Shown piece by piece: positions 1-5,490 of a DNA stretch of 5,690 nt. The stretch covers positions 1 through 5,690 of the forward strand of contig JAGHCO010000229.1 in the NCBI GenBank assembly GCA_021160405.1, given 5' to 3'. Within the stretch, counting starts at the first letter, position 1. Each line of letters opens with the position of its first letter. The translations under genes were made by a program, and so were the position numbers. Source of the stretch: Candidatus Aerophobota bacterium. Lineage in GTDB: Bacteria > Aerophobota > Aerophobia > Aerophobales > JAGHCO01. Below the pieces are notes generated by a model. It searched no databases. It saw only the letters and a list, made by a program, of their open reading frames with translations, and was not told the origin of the DNA.

Positions 1-71
1 ATCTTAGGAATGGGAACTTCTCTTATTTCTACCATTCCATCTTTATTACCATATTTAACTACTGCTTTCAT
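1..71 (-). CDS. Zinc-type medium-chain alcohol/polyol dehydrogenase, N-terminal fragment (cut by window edge)
   Basis: Only the first 23 codons are in the window and the gene continues past position 1. The visible protein begins MKAVVKYGNKDGMVEIREVP followed by IPK. This is the usual opening strand and 'V-E-[IL]-R-E-V-P-x-P' turn of the GroES-like domain of medium-chain dehydrogenases (threonine, sorbitol, galactitol and related polyol dehydrogenases). The ATG at 69-71 is preceded by AGGAG with 5 nt spacing. The start lies 23 nt after the stop of the transaldolase-like gene, so the two are almost certainly co-transcribed as the third gene of the GntR-led operon. By family it should oxidise an alcohol or polyol, or reduce the matching carbonyl, with NAD(P). 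The zinc ligands and the Rossmann fold are outside the window, so the substrate cannot be judged. The family call rests on a short but characteristic N-terminus. Confidence 0.75.
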   Translation of the reverse strand, partial: MKAVVKYGNKDGMVEIREVPIPK

Positions 72-94
72 AATATCTCCTAATATAACATCTT

Positions 95-1870
95 TCAAAA
101 GTTAATAATACCTTCCATCTTTTCTTGAAGCTTCTTCTTTGTCATTTCATGAGCATGAGTAAAACCATCTAATGTAGCTTTTACTGGAGGCCAGTTTTGT
201 ACCTCGTTAGTTTTCTCTAAAGAAAGCACAGATTTAGGCTTAAATACATCTGAATCACCAGGTAGATAGTATGCCTGTTTAAATATCTCACTTTTACAAA
301 GTGATTTTAAAATAGATTCATCAATTGGATTTTGTACAGATTTAGAGCTTAAAATGTGAGGTTCACTATCAAATTGGTGTCGAATGTTTGGGAAAACTGT
401 TATTATAGGAACACCTATCAGTTCTGTTATATCTGGGAAGAAATTATTATAATTTCTCAGTGAGGCAATTAGAAGTTTTACTCGCCTCGGATCATATCCC
501 AAATTTTCTTTAGAATACAAAAGTTTGTAAGCTTTTTTTGCTACAGCTACCCCAGCGTATTGTGCTACTTTTCTGGCATTCGGAATCCCTAAGGAAAGTA
601 ATTCATCTCGCACGGGAAAAGCTAATCGTCCATTCATTAATACTAAATGAGAAACAATTGCTTTATCTGAATTAACTACTTTAGCAAAAGGAATAAGCTG
701 GAAAAGCCCAAAATCCACTGTAATAGTAACTCCAATACCAATTTGTGTTAGAATTTTTGCAACTTCTAAACCAGCTTTTGTTCCAGGTAGCTTAAACACT
801 ACATTAGGAATACCTCCCAATTGCCTAAAAAGATACAAATAAATTCTAAGAGCTTGATCTAACATCTTATCAACATTTCCATGATTGCTTGGGTTAACCT
901 GAAGACAAACATACCCCATATTACCATTGGTTAGAAGAAAAACATCTCTGAGCAAACGAGCATTATTTAAAACAACTTCAGAAATAAAGATGTCAGTAAG
1001 TTGTTCAATGGTTTCTTCTTTAATGTCAGTTGCTTTTATCGATTGATTATTATTAAAAAATTGTTTGATTAGTTCATCAATTCGAGCATCGCTAATATCT
1101 AATTTTCTTTCTAAATTTAAATAAACCAGTTGCGGATTAGTGGTTACAAATGATGCTCCAAGCCACATAGCCTCTTGCAGGTGAGCTGCATAATCATTTC
1201 CTACCTCAGTTAAAGTAGATCCATTATCTCTCATCTCAGCAATTTTTCTTAAATTACTACCTTCAATAAAGTCAAACATTTGATCTAAATAGTGATCAAT
1301 ACTATCACCTACTATTTTATCTGCAGCTATTTGCGAATTATCACTATCAATACCTTCGCTTTCAAGCCGCTCTTTTGTTGTTTTGTTTAAATAGAAGATT
1401 ACTTCTTTACGAAGGGTTGAATTATCTCTTTCCCATTTTTTTAACAAACTTTGATTTTCACTAATTTGGTGGTCAATTTGTTTCTTCGTTAGAACATCTC
1501 GTGAATAAAGATTCTCATTTTGCAGATTCCAATAAGGTAAAAAAGACTTAAGATTTATGGTTAAATTAACAAGGAAAAGGAAGAAATCCTTTTGGAAAGA
1601 TAAATCAGAAGTATAAAAAAGGTTATTTAAATTTGTCCGCAAGGTATTAAGAAGATTGTTGAATAAATGAGGCCTGGCTAATAATGTTACATCAAGACTT
1701 GCCTGTTTAAATTGACCATTTTTAATCTGGGAAACAATTTTATTTACTGATATCTCTGCCTTTATTTCTTTTTCTTTACTAATCCTATCAATCAGTTGCT
1801 CTCTTACATCTTTGTCCTTCACAAATCCTACTTTTCTCATAAATTTTTCAATTTTTTGTTCCAGATTCAA
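95..1870 (-). CDS. Large transaldolase-like protein with long N-terminal extension
   Basis: This is a 591-residue protein whose middle part (about 235-500) reads as a transaldolase/fructose-6-phosphate aldolase-type TIM barrel. A TTNP motif lies at 243-246. The strand 'NVVFKLPGT' follows at 356-364 and gives K360 as the likely Schiff-base lysine. Then come 'GIGVTITVDFG' (378-388, the NxTLxFS region) and 'RVKLLIASLRN' (463-473, the strand that in transaldolases reads V-x-A-A-S-x-R). Normal transaldolases are about 215-380 residues. Here residues 1-210 form a mostly helical, charged region without a recognised domain, with a possible coiled coil at about 125-170, and the C-terminal tail of about 90 residues is also unusual. 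By eye alignment several catalytic positions differ: the conserved Glu of strand 3 is Gln324, the Asn of NxTLxFS is Thr382 and its Ser is Gly388. Schiff-base chemistry is plausible, but substrate and even activity are uncertain. It is the second gene of the GntR operon, 31 nt after the regulator. A TTG start is chosen because AAAGGAG lies 6 nt upstream; the first internal ATG is codon 11 and the RBS is too far from it. Confidence 0.75.
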   Translation of the reverse strand: MNLEQKIEKFMRKVGFVKDKDVREQLIDRISKEKEIKAEISVNKIVSQIKNGQFKQASLDVTLLARPHLFNNLLNTLRTNLNNLFYTSDLSFQKDFFLFLVNLTINLKSFLPYWNLQNENLYSRDVLTKKQIDHQISENQSLLKKWERDNSTLRKEVIFYLNKTTKERLESEGIDSDNSQIAADKIVGDSIDHYLDQMFDFIEGSNLRKIAEMRDNGSTLTEVGNDYAAHLQEAMWLGASFVTTNPQLVYLNLERKLDISDARIDELIKQFFNNNQSIKATDIKEETIEQLTDIFISEVVLNNARLLRDVFLLTNGNMGYVCLQVNPSNHGNVDKMLDQALRIYLYLFRQLGGIPNVVFKLPGTKAGLEVAKILTQIGIGVTITVDFGLFQLIPFAKVVNSDKAIVSHLVLMNGRLAFPVRDELLSLGIPNARKVAQYAGVAVAKKAYKLLYSKENLGYDPRRVKLLIASLRNYNNFFPDITELIGVPIITVFPNIRHQFDSEPHILSSKSVQNPIDESILKSLCKSEIFKQAYYLPGDSDVFKPKSVLSLEKTNEVQNWPPVKATLDGFTHAHEMTKKKLQEKMEGIINF

Positions 1871-1876
1871 CTCTAT

Positions 1877-1883
1877 CTCCTTT
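1877..1883 (-). promoter_or_regulatory. Ribosome binding site that fixes a TTG start
   Basis: On the minus strand this reads AAAGGAG and ends 6 nt before a TTG at 1868-1870. It supports TTG as initiator of the transaldolase-like gene, because the next in-frame ATG is 30 nt further in and has no such motif at the right distance. Confidence 0.7.
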
Positions 1884-1901
1884 AATTCAAAAAAGTCCAG
1901 T

Positions 1902-2600
1902 TTATTCTTCCAGCAAGTCTACTTCTACATCAGCTAAGTGGCTGTACATTGTTCTGCGAGCTAACTTTTTATCTCCATTTTTAATAGCTTCAAGAAGATT
2001 TGTGTGCTCCTCAAGGTACTTTTGAGGATGACCAGGGAGAGCCCAGCTCTTTTCCTTTATATTTACCCAGAGACTCTCCTTTAATCCATCGGCTAAGAAA
2101 TTCATCATCTGAAAGAGAATAGAGTTATGAGCTGCTTTAGCTATAGCAACATGAAACTGCCTATCAAATTCCATAGCTCGGGGAGTATCATTAAGGGCAT
2201 TTTTCATCCTATTAAGAGCCTCCTCTATCTCTTTTATATCCTCTGAGCTTGCCTTTTCAGCAGCAAGACCAGCAATTTCTGTTTCCACTACTTTTCTTGC
2301 CTCTAAAAGCTCAAAGGGACTTTCTTCCTTTTCTAACTCTTTGAGTCGTTGAGCATAAGAAGTTGAGTTAAATGTATTCTTTATAAAGTTTCCCTTACCA
2401 CCTCTACTCTCAATTATTCCCAATATTTCTAAGGCAGATATAGCTTCTCTTAAAGGAGGACGAGATACTCCTAATTTTTCAGCTAAAATACGCTCTGGAG
2501 GAAGCTTATCTCCAGACTTTAGTTTTCCTTCCTTAATTAAATTTTGAATTTGCTCCACTATTTCCATATAAACTTTTCTGGTTTGGACCTTCTCAAACAT
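1902..2600 (-). CDS. GntR-family transcriptional regulator, FadR subfamily (FCD domain)
   Basis: This 232-residue protein has the usual length and layout of a FadR-type GntR regulator. A winged helix-turn-helix spans about 7-75, with 'KLPPERILAEKLGVSRPPLR' at 32-51. Its Arg37, Arg47 and Arg51 match the DNA-contacting arginines of E. coli FadR. An all-helical FCD ligand domain follows at about 97-222. In it Asp146, His150, His199 and His221 occupy the four positions that bind a metal in many FCD regulators, which often use the metal to hold a carboxylate ligand. The likely ligand is therefore an organic or sugar acid or related metabolite (inference). The gene is first in an operon with the transaldolase-like and medium-chain dehydrogenase genes. 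A TGGTNNNACCA operator lies at its own promoter, so autorepression relieved by an inducer is the simplest model. The ATG has AAGGAGA upstream, with about 8-9 nt spacing from the GGAG core. The ligand cannot be named from sequence. Confidence 0.93.
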   Translation of the reverse strand: MFEKVQTRKVYMEIVEQIQNLIKEGKLKSGDKLPPERILAEKLGVSRPPLREAISALEILGIIESRGGKGNFIKNTFNSTSYAQRLKELEKEESPFELLEARKVVETEIAGLAAEKASSEDIKEIEEALNRMKNALNDTPRAMEFDRQFHVAIAKAAHNSILFQMMNFLADGLKESLWVNIKEKSWALPGHPQKYLEEHTNLLEAIKNGDKKLARRTMYSHLADVEVDLLEE

Positions 2601-2638
2601 TAAGTTTCTCTCCTTATTCTGCTCACTTTTGATGAAAA

Positions 2639-2766
2639 TAAATATTCAGTGAAGGGCATTCTATGCCGTTGACTGCGAGTAACTGCACCCTTTAACGTAT
2701 AAATGCAGGCTAAGCCTGAGATTGCTTTGCTATCGCTCGCAATGACACGAGTTTACTCAATATTTA
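2639..2766. repeat. Putative palindromic dispersed element (MITE-like) in the GntR leader
   Basis: The ends form imperfect terminal inverted repeats: TAAATATTCAGTGAA at 2639-2653, against TAAATATTGAGTAAA read from the other strand at 2752-2766 (13 of 15 match). Inside are three further small hairpins. They are GGCAT-TCT-ATGCC at 2655-2667, CAGGC-TAA-GCCTG centred in 2706-2718, and ATTGC...GCAAT at 2721-2743. The last unit, read on the minus strand, resembles the 'TCATTGCGAGCG...AGCAATCTC' intergenic repeat type that recurs in many bacterial genomes (recollection, not searched). It is more G/C-rich than the flanking DNA. No target-site duplication was seen, and only one copy is present in the window. 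Confidence 0.45.
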
Positions 2767-2784
2767 CCTCTTCTTTATTTTTAT

Positions 2785-2800
2785 TATGGTAATATGGTAA
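2785..2800. repeat. Tandem 8-bp repeat TATGGTAA x2
   Basis: TATGGTAA occurs twice head to tail at 2785-2792 and 2793-2800. Each copy contains the TGGT half-site of the adjacent FadR-type operator. The first copy may therefore be an extra half-site that widens the regulator binding region. Confidence 0.5.
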
Positions 2801-2805
2801 GACCA
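2795..2805. promoter_or_regulatory. FadR-type GntR operator TGGTAAGACCA
   Basis: This perfect TGGT-N3-ACCA dyad matches the TNGTNNNACNA pattern known for the FadR subfamily. On the minus strand the extended form AACTGGTCTTACCA is very close to the E. coli FadR site core (CTGGTCNGACC) and to LldR/PdhR-type sites. It lies about 17 nt downstream of the -10 box, that is about +10 to +20 relative to the expected transcription start, a position suited to repression. The obvious binder is the FadR-type regulator encoded immediately downstream. Confidence 0.75.
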
Positions 2806-2813
2806 GTTACATT

Positions 2814-2827
2814 TATAATATATTATA
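2814..2827. repeat. 14-bp perfect A/T palindrome over the -10 region
   Basis: TATAATATATTATA is its own reverse complement and places a TATAAT hexamer on both strands. Only the minus-strand copy has a -35 box, so no divergent promoter is proposed. The palindrome probably reflects an easily melted -10 region. Confidence 0.5.
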
Positions 2828-2848
2828 TCCAAATAAAAATTTTGTCAA
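2822..2848 (-). promoter_or_regulatory. Promoter of the GntR/transaldolase-like/dehydrogenase operon
   Basis: On the minus strand a perfect -35 hexamer TTGACA (2843-2848) is followed after 15 bp by a perfect -10 hexamer TATAAT (2822-2827). The 15-bp spacer is shorter than the usual 17. An offset -10 TAATAT at 2820-2825 would give 17 bp but matches only 4 of 6. A second TTGACA at 2855-2860 lies 12 bp upstream of the first, separated by six G residues, too far from the -10 to serve as the main -35. Transcription should start near 2815, just upstream of the operator. Confidence 0.7.
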
Positions 2849-3014
2849 CCCCCCTGTCAAGAATTTTTTCATTGAAAATTCGATGATTGGAAGGGTATTT
2901 AATTAACAGTATAAGAGGAAGATTAAGGATTAGAGATAGATATGAGGAAATTTTGTAAATAAATTATGGCTGAGAAATTCCTTGAAAGTAATAGAGATTA
3001 CCTCCCCTACCACT

Positions 3015-3032
3015 AAGAAAAAAGTTTTTCTT
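3015..3032 (-). terminator. Weak A/T-rich inverted repeat after the iron dehydrogenase
   Basis: AAGAAAAA (3015-3022) and TTTTTCTT (3025-3032) are exact reverse complements with a 2-nt centre, so a hairpin would form as a shorter stem with a 6-nt loop. It begins one base after the dehydrogenase stop codon. The stem has only a single G-C pair and no separate T-run follows, so it is at best a weak terminator. It is recorded mainly for its position between two transcription units. Confidence 0.3.
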
Positions 3033-3033
3033 T

Positions 3034-4230
3034 TCACATACTCCTACTGTACAAATTTAAGATATCCTCTCTAATTACAGGTACGGGATTAGCTTCTATT
3101 GGCCCTTTCATTGCGGTAAAAGCACTTTCAGTCATACCTTCTATCTTATCTTTTTTTACACCAAGACCCTTAAGAGTAACATTAAGTTTTATCTTCTTTA
3201 AAAGCTCTTCAATTACCTCTACACTTTTTAAAGCCTCTTCCTTAGTAAAGGAATTTACTTTTATCCCTCCTGCTTTAGCAATCTGACAGTATTTGCTTAC
3301 TGTTTCTTCATTTCCTTTTTCAATGTTAAATCGCATAATTTCAGGAGTTAAGGCAGCTAAGGCTACACCATGAGCTATCTCAGGATAAAAAGCACTTATC
3401 GGATGGCTTAAAGCATGAGGAAGCACAATCCTTGAGGTATTTAAGGCCCACCCTCCATATGTATCTGCAAGAGCCATAAACTCTCTCGCCTCTGTATCAT
3501 CACCATTACTGTAAGCCCGAGGCAAATAGTTAAAAACCAACTCCATAGCTTTTAGACAATAAAAATCTGTAATGGGATTTGCTAATCTGGAGACAAAGCT
3601 CTCCATAACGTGAGTCATTGTATCAAACCCTGTTTGAGCAGTTAAAGAGGGAGACATATAAGACAATATATCAACATCTACGATGGAAACCTTAGGACAG
3701 ATAAAAGGACTTAGTATCCCAATTTTTTGTTTTTTTTGTTGATTTGTGACTACAGCAAACCTACTTACATGACTACCGGTACCAGAGGTAGAAGTAATAG
3801 CTATAACAGGTAAGGTTTTTGAGGTTATCTGACGAGGTACATCGTGCACTTCAGCAAATTCCCAAATGGATATCTTTTCACCTTCAGAATGCCCGCTAAC
3901 AACAGCAATATTTTTTGCCGTATCTATAGCTGATCCTCCTCCCAATCCCACAATAACGTCACAACGGTTATCAATAGATTTTTCTGCACCTTCATTAACT
4001 ATATCCACAGTGGGATTAGGCTCCACTTCTCCATAATGAACCACTTCTAAGCCTTCTTTTTCCATAGACTCAACAGCTTTCTTTAAAAAGCCAAGTTTTT
4101 CCATACTTTTTTTACCAGTCACCAGGAGAGCTTTTTTCCCTAACTTTTTTGCTTCAACCCCAATATACTTTAGAGTGCCCTTGCCAAAAATAAGATTAGT
4201 TGTTGGAAGAAAATACCTGAACGACCTCAT
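3034..4230 (-). CDS. Iron-containing (group III) alcohol dehydrogenase
   Basis: This 398-residue protein has the normal length for the FucO/AdhB-type family, NAD(P)-linked enzymes that interconvert alcohols and aldehydes or ketones, usually with Fe2+. The N-terminal dinucleotide-binding domain has GGGS at 97-100 followed by Asp103. The helical domain keeps all four metal ligands: Asp203 and His207 in 'FDTMTHVMES', His272 in 'LPHALSHP' and His287 in 'EIAHGVA'. His276 matches the conserved histidine next to the metal site. The usual 'GTGSEV' segment here reads GTGSHVSRFAVVT (His154 in place of Glu), and the loop before the last ligand is one residue longer than in FucO. The substrate is not predictable; propanediol, lactaldehyde, butanol and other short aldehydes are all known in the family. 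ATG at 4228-4230 is chosen because AGAGGAG lies 8 nt upstream. An in-frame TTG nine codons earlier has no ribosome binding site. It sits 157 nt after the HAD gene and 433 nt before the regulator. Confidence 0.92.
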   Translation of the reverse strand: MRSFRYFLPTTNLIFGKGTLKYIGVEAKKLGKKALLVTGKKSMEKLGFLKKAVESMEKEGLEVVHYGEVEPNPTVDIVNEGAEKSIDNRCDVIVGLGGGSAIDTAKNIAVVSGHSEGEKISIWEFAEVHDVPRQITSKTLPVIAITSTSGTGSHVSRFAVVTNQQKKQKIGILSPFICPKVSIVDVDILSYMSPSLTAQTGFDTMTHVMESFVSRLANPITDFYCLKAMELVFNYLPRAYSNGDDTEAREFMALADTYGGWALNTSRIVLPHALSHPISAFYPEIAHGVALAALTPEIMRFNIEKGNEETVSKYCQIAKAGGIKVNSFTKEEALKSVEVIEELLKKIKLNVTLKGLGVKKDKIEGMTESAFTAMKGPIEANPVPVIREDILNLYSRSM

Positions 4231-4238
4231 TGGATTAA

Positions 4239-4245
4239 CTCCTCT
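4239..4245 (-). promoter_or_regulatory. Ribosome binding site deciding the dehydrogenase start
   Basis: AGAGGAG on the minus strand ends 8 nt before the ATG at 4228-4230. It lies inside the open frame that would extend to a TTG at 4255-4257, so the longer start would place this motif within coding sequence. The shorter protein, beginning MRSFRYFLP, is preferred. Confidence 0.75.
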
Positions 4246-4305
4246 GTTATATTGCAATAGTTTAGTTTTGCTAAAGAGCTTTGGGTATCCTTAAGGGATT
4301 CCCCA

Positions 4306-4336
4306 TCCCCTTAATCCCCTCCCGCGAGGGGAGGGG
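4306..4336. repeat. C/G-rich hairpin repeat, copy 1 (between HAD and dehydrogenase genes)
   Basis: CCCCTCCC (4316-4323) pairs exactly with GGGAGGGG (4329-4336) around a 5-nt loop, giving an 8-bp stem. The preceding 19 nt TCCCCTTAATCCCCTCCCG (4306-4324) match the other copy at 5491-5509 in 18 of 19 positions. No T-run follows on the minus strand (ATTAAGGGG), so it is not a standard terminator. It is a dispersed intergenic repeat that may also fold in the mRNA between the two genes. Nothing else is recognised in the 4231-4387 gap apart from the dehydrogenase ribosome binding site. Confidence 0.7.
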
Positions 4337-4387
4337 AAGAAAGGAAGCTGATAAGTGTAAACCCCTCAGTGATTATTGATGCTAATT

Positions 4388-5431
4388 TTACAAAATAAGT
4401 AATCTTCCATCTGGATTAAATTTGTCATACAGAGCTTTCCTTATCTCTTGTTTTTCTCTGTAAGCATTTATATGATCATAACCTATCTTTTCCCAGGGCG
4501 GTGTTGTGAGAAGCACCTTATCAAAAGAAGCTAAAAGATCATCTTCAAATTCTCCTTTATACTTTCCTTGAATAAACATTTCAAATGCATCGGCAAAATC
4601 ATTCCAGGCTTTTTGTTCGCTCCCAGGCGAGACTGGATAAAAAAGACCATTGTTTTTCTTTACAGCCTTTAAATCCCCCTTACCATCTCCAATCATTAGC
4701 ACATGATCATCCTCATATTTACCTACTTTTTTAGCTACTTCAATGTGATGTGCTTTCGAACCCATTTCCTGTCCAGCTATAATATGAACATACGAAGCTA
4801 TCCCTTGAGCTTCCCAATAATTTGCTAAGTCTTCATAAGGTGTTTTGGAGACAACCATGACATCAGCGTGCTGAGCCATTAAATCTAAAGATTCTTTGAC
4901 GCCACTAAAAGGTGGAATTTTTGCCGATATGTGTGGAAATGTTCTGTTAACTGCTTCACTCCATCCAAGAAGTTTGTATAAAGGAAAACAGGTTGGATTT
5001 TCATTAACAAATCTTTCCAGGCTTGGATTTCCCAATCCCAACTTATTCTTTTGTGCAAAAGATATATAATCATTTAATGGTTTTGTATCGGGAAGCTTTA
5101 CACACCTTTCAGCTAAAGCCTTTTGAACATCTTTTCTTTCTGCAAGAGCCTTAAGAGTAAGTTGTATAGCAATAAATCTGTTGCAACCTCTATCTACAGA
5201 AAAAAGATTGTAATACTCGGCAACTTCTCTAAAAAAGGATTCAATATCCCAAAGCCCGTAGAATTCCATAAACTGCGGATGAAAAATCAACATCTGTTTT
5301 CCATTCATATTGTCAGTAACACATCCATCTGTATCAATGGCAACTAAAAAATCCTTTGTTCTCTTAAAATTCTTTAACTGTTGTTCTGCATCCTCTTTTA
5401 TCTGTTCTTTTGTAAGTCGAGGTAAAGCCAT
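4388..5431 (-). CDS. HAD-superfamily hydrolase with large cap, substrate unknown
   Basis: This 347-residue protein carries all four haloacid dehalogenase motifs. Motif I is 'FLVAIDTDGCVTD' with nucleophile Asp33 and acid/base Asp35. Motif II is 'VMVVSKTP' with Ser195. Motif III is probably Lys226 in 'GSKAHHIEVAKK'. Motif IV is 'VLMIGDGKGD' with Asp249 and Asp253. The segment of about 135 residues between motifs I and II, mostly helical, is a C1-type cap that would shape substrate choice. About 75 residues follow the core, including 'VLLTTPPWEKIGYD', which I do not recognise. Members are mostly Mg2+-dependent phosphatases, phosphonatases or phosphotransferases. A sugar or sugar-acid phosphate substrate would fit the neighbouring enzymes but is inference. 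No signal peptide is seen, so it is probably cytoplasmic. The ATG has TGGAGGA upstream with 8 nt spacing from GGAGG. It lies 115 nt after a phosphofructokinase-like gene, with the hairpin repeat between. Confidence 0.85.
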   Translation of the reverse strand: MALPRLTKEQIKEDAEQQLKNFKRTKDFLVAIDTDGCVTDNMNGKQMLIFHPQFMEFYGLWDIESFFREVAEYYNLFSVDRGCNRFIAIQLTLKALAERKDVQKALAERCVKLPDTKPLNDYISFAQKNKLGLGNPSLERFVNENPTCFPLYKLLGWSEAVNRTFPHISAKIPPFSGVKESLDLMAQHADVMVVSKTPYEDLANYWEAQGIASYVHIIAGQEMGSKAHHIEVAKKVGKYEDDHVLMIGDGKGDLKAVKKNNGLFYPVSPGSEQKAWNDFADAFEMFIQGKYKGEFEDDLLASFDKVLLTTPPWEKIGYDHINAYREKQEIRKALYDKFNPDGRLLIL

Positions 5432-5451
5432 TTTTTATTCCTCCATTTAAT

Positions 5452-5473
5452 TAATATGTAACCTGTAATATGT
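5452..5473. repeat. 8-bp direct repeat TAATATGT, 14-bp period
   Basis: TAATATGT occurs at 5452-5459 and 5466-5473, separated by AACCTG, just upstream of the HAD gene ribosome binding site (minus strand ACATATTA twice). It could be a regulator site or a -10-like tract. No convincing -35 partner was found, so no promoter is called. Confidence 0.35.
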
Positions 5474-5490
5474 GATGACTATCTTCACTC

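Larger units (their letters stand above)
2601..3033. other. 433-nt intergenic region: operon promoter, operator, leader repeat
   Basis: No credible ORF on either strand. Reading from the GntR start outward, it holds the GntR ribosome binding site (about 2609-2615), a repeat-like element (2639-2766), a FadR-type operator (2795-2805) and a promoter (2822-2848). It also contains an AT-rich stretch with no feature I can support (about 2861-3012) and an A/T-rich inverted repeat just after the dehydrogenase stop (3015-3032). No tRNA or recognised riboswitch was seen. The leader between the inferred transcription start (about 2815) and the GntR ATG is about 210 nt, long for such a regulator. Confidence 0.7.

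Noticed and set aside
2814..2819. Divergent plus-strand promoter from the palindromic TATAAT
   Set aside because: There is no -35-like hexamer at a suitable distance on the plus strand and no plus-strand gene downstream.
2601..3033. Riboswitch, small RNA gene or CRISPR array in the intergenic region
   Set aside because: No regularly spaced repeats are present, and no conserved riboswitch core could be recognised. The small hairpins are better explained by the repeat-like element.
4231..4257. Nine-codon N-terminal extension of the iron dehydrogenase from a TTG
   Set aside because: The AGAGGAG ribosome binding site falls inside this extension at the right distance from the ATG at 4228-4230, and the family normally begins close to the FxxPT segment.
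4316..4336. Intrinsic terminator after the HAD gene
   Set aside because: The 8-bp G/C stem is strong, but the minus-strand sequence after it is ATTAAGGGG with no T-run, and the same element recurs elsewhere as a repeat.
4885..5073. 62-codon open frame on the minus strand
   Set aside because: It lies wholly inside the HAD gene in another frame, has no ribosome binding site or recognisable domain, and the HAD frame has clear catalytic motifs across it.
5123..5347. 74-codon open frame on the plus strand
   Set aside because: It is antisense to the N-terminal half of the HAD gene, where the real frame carries motif I. The protein has no recognisable domain and is most likely a shadow.
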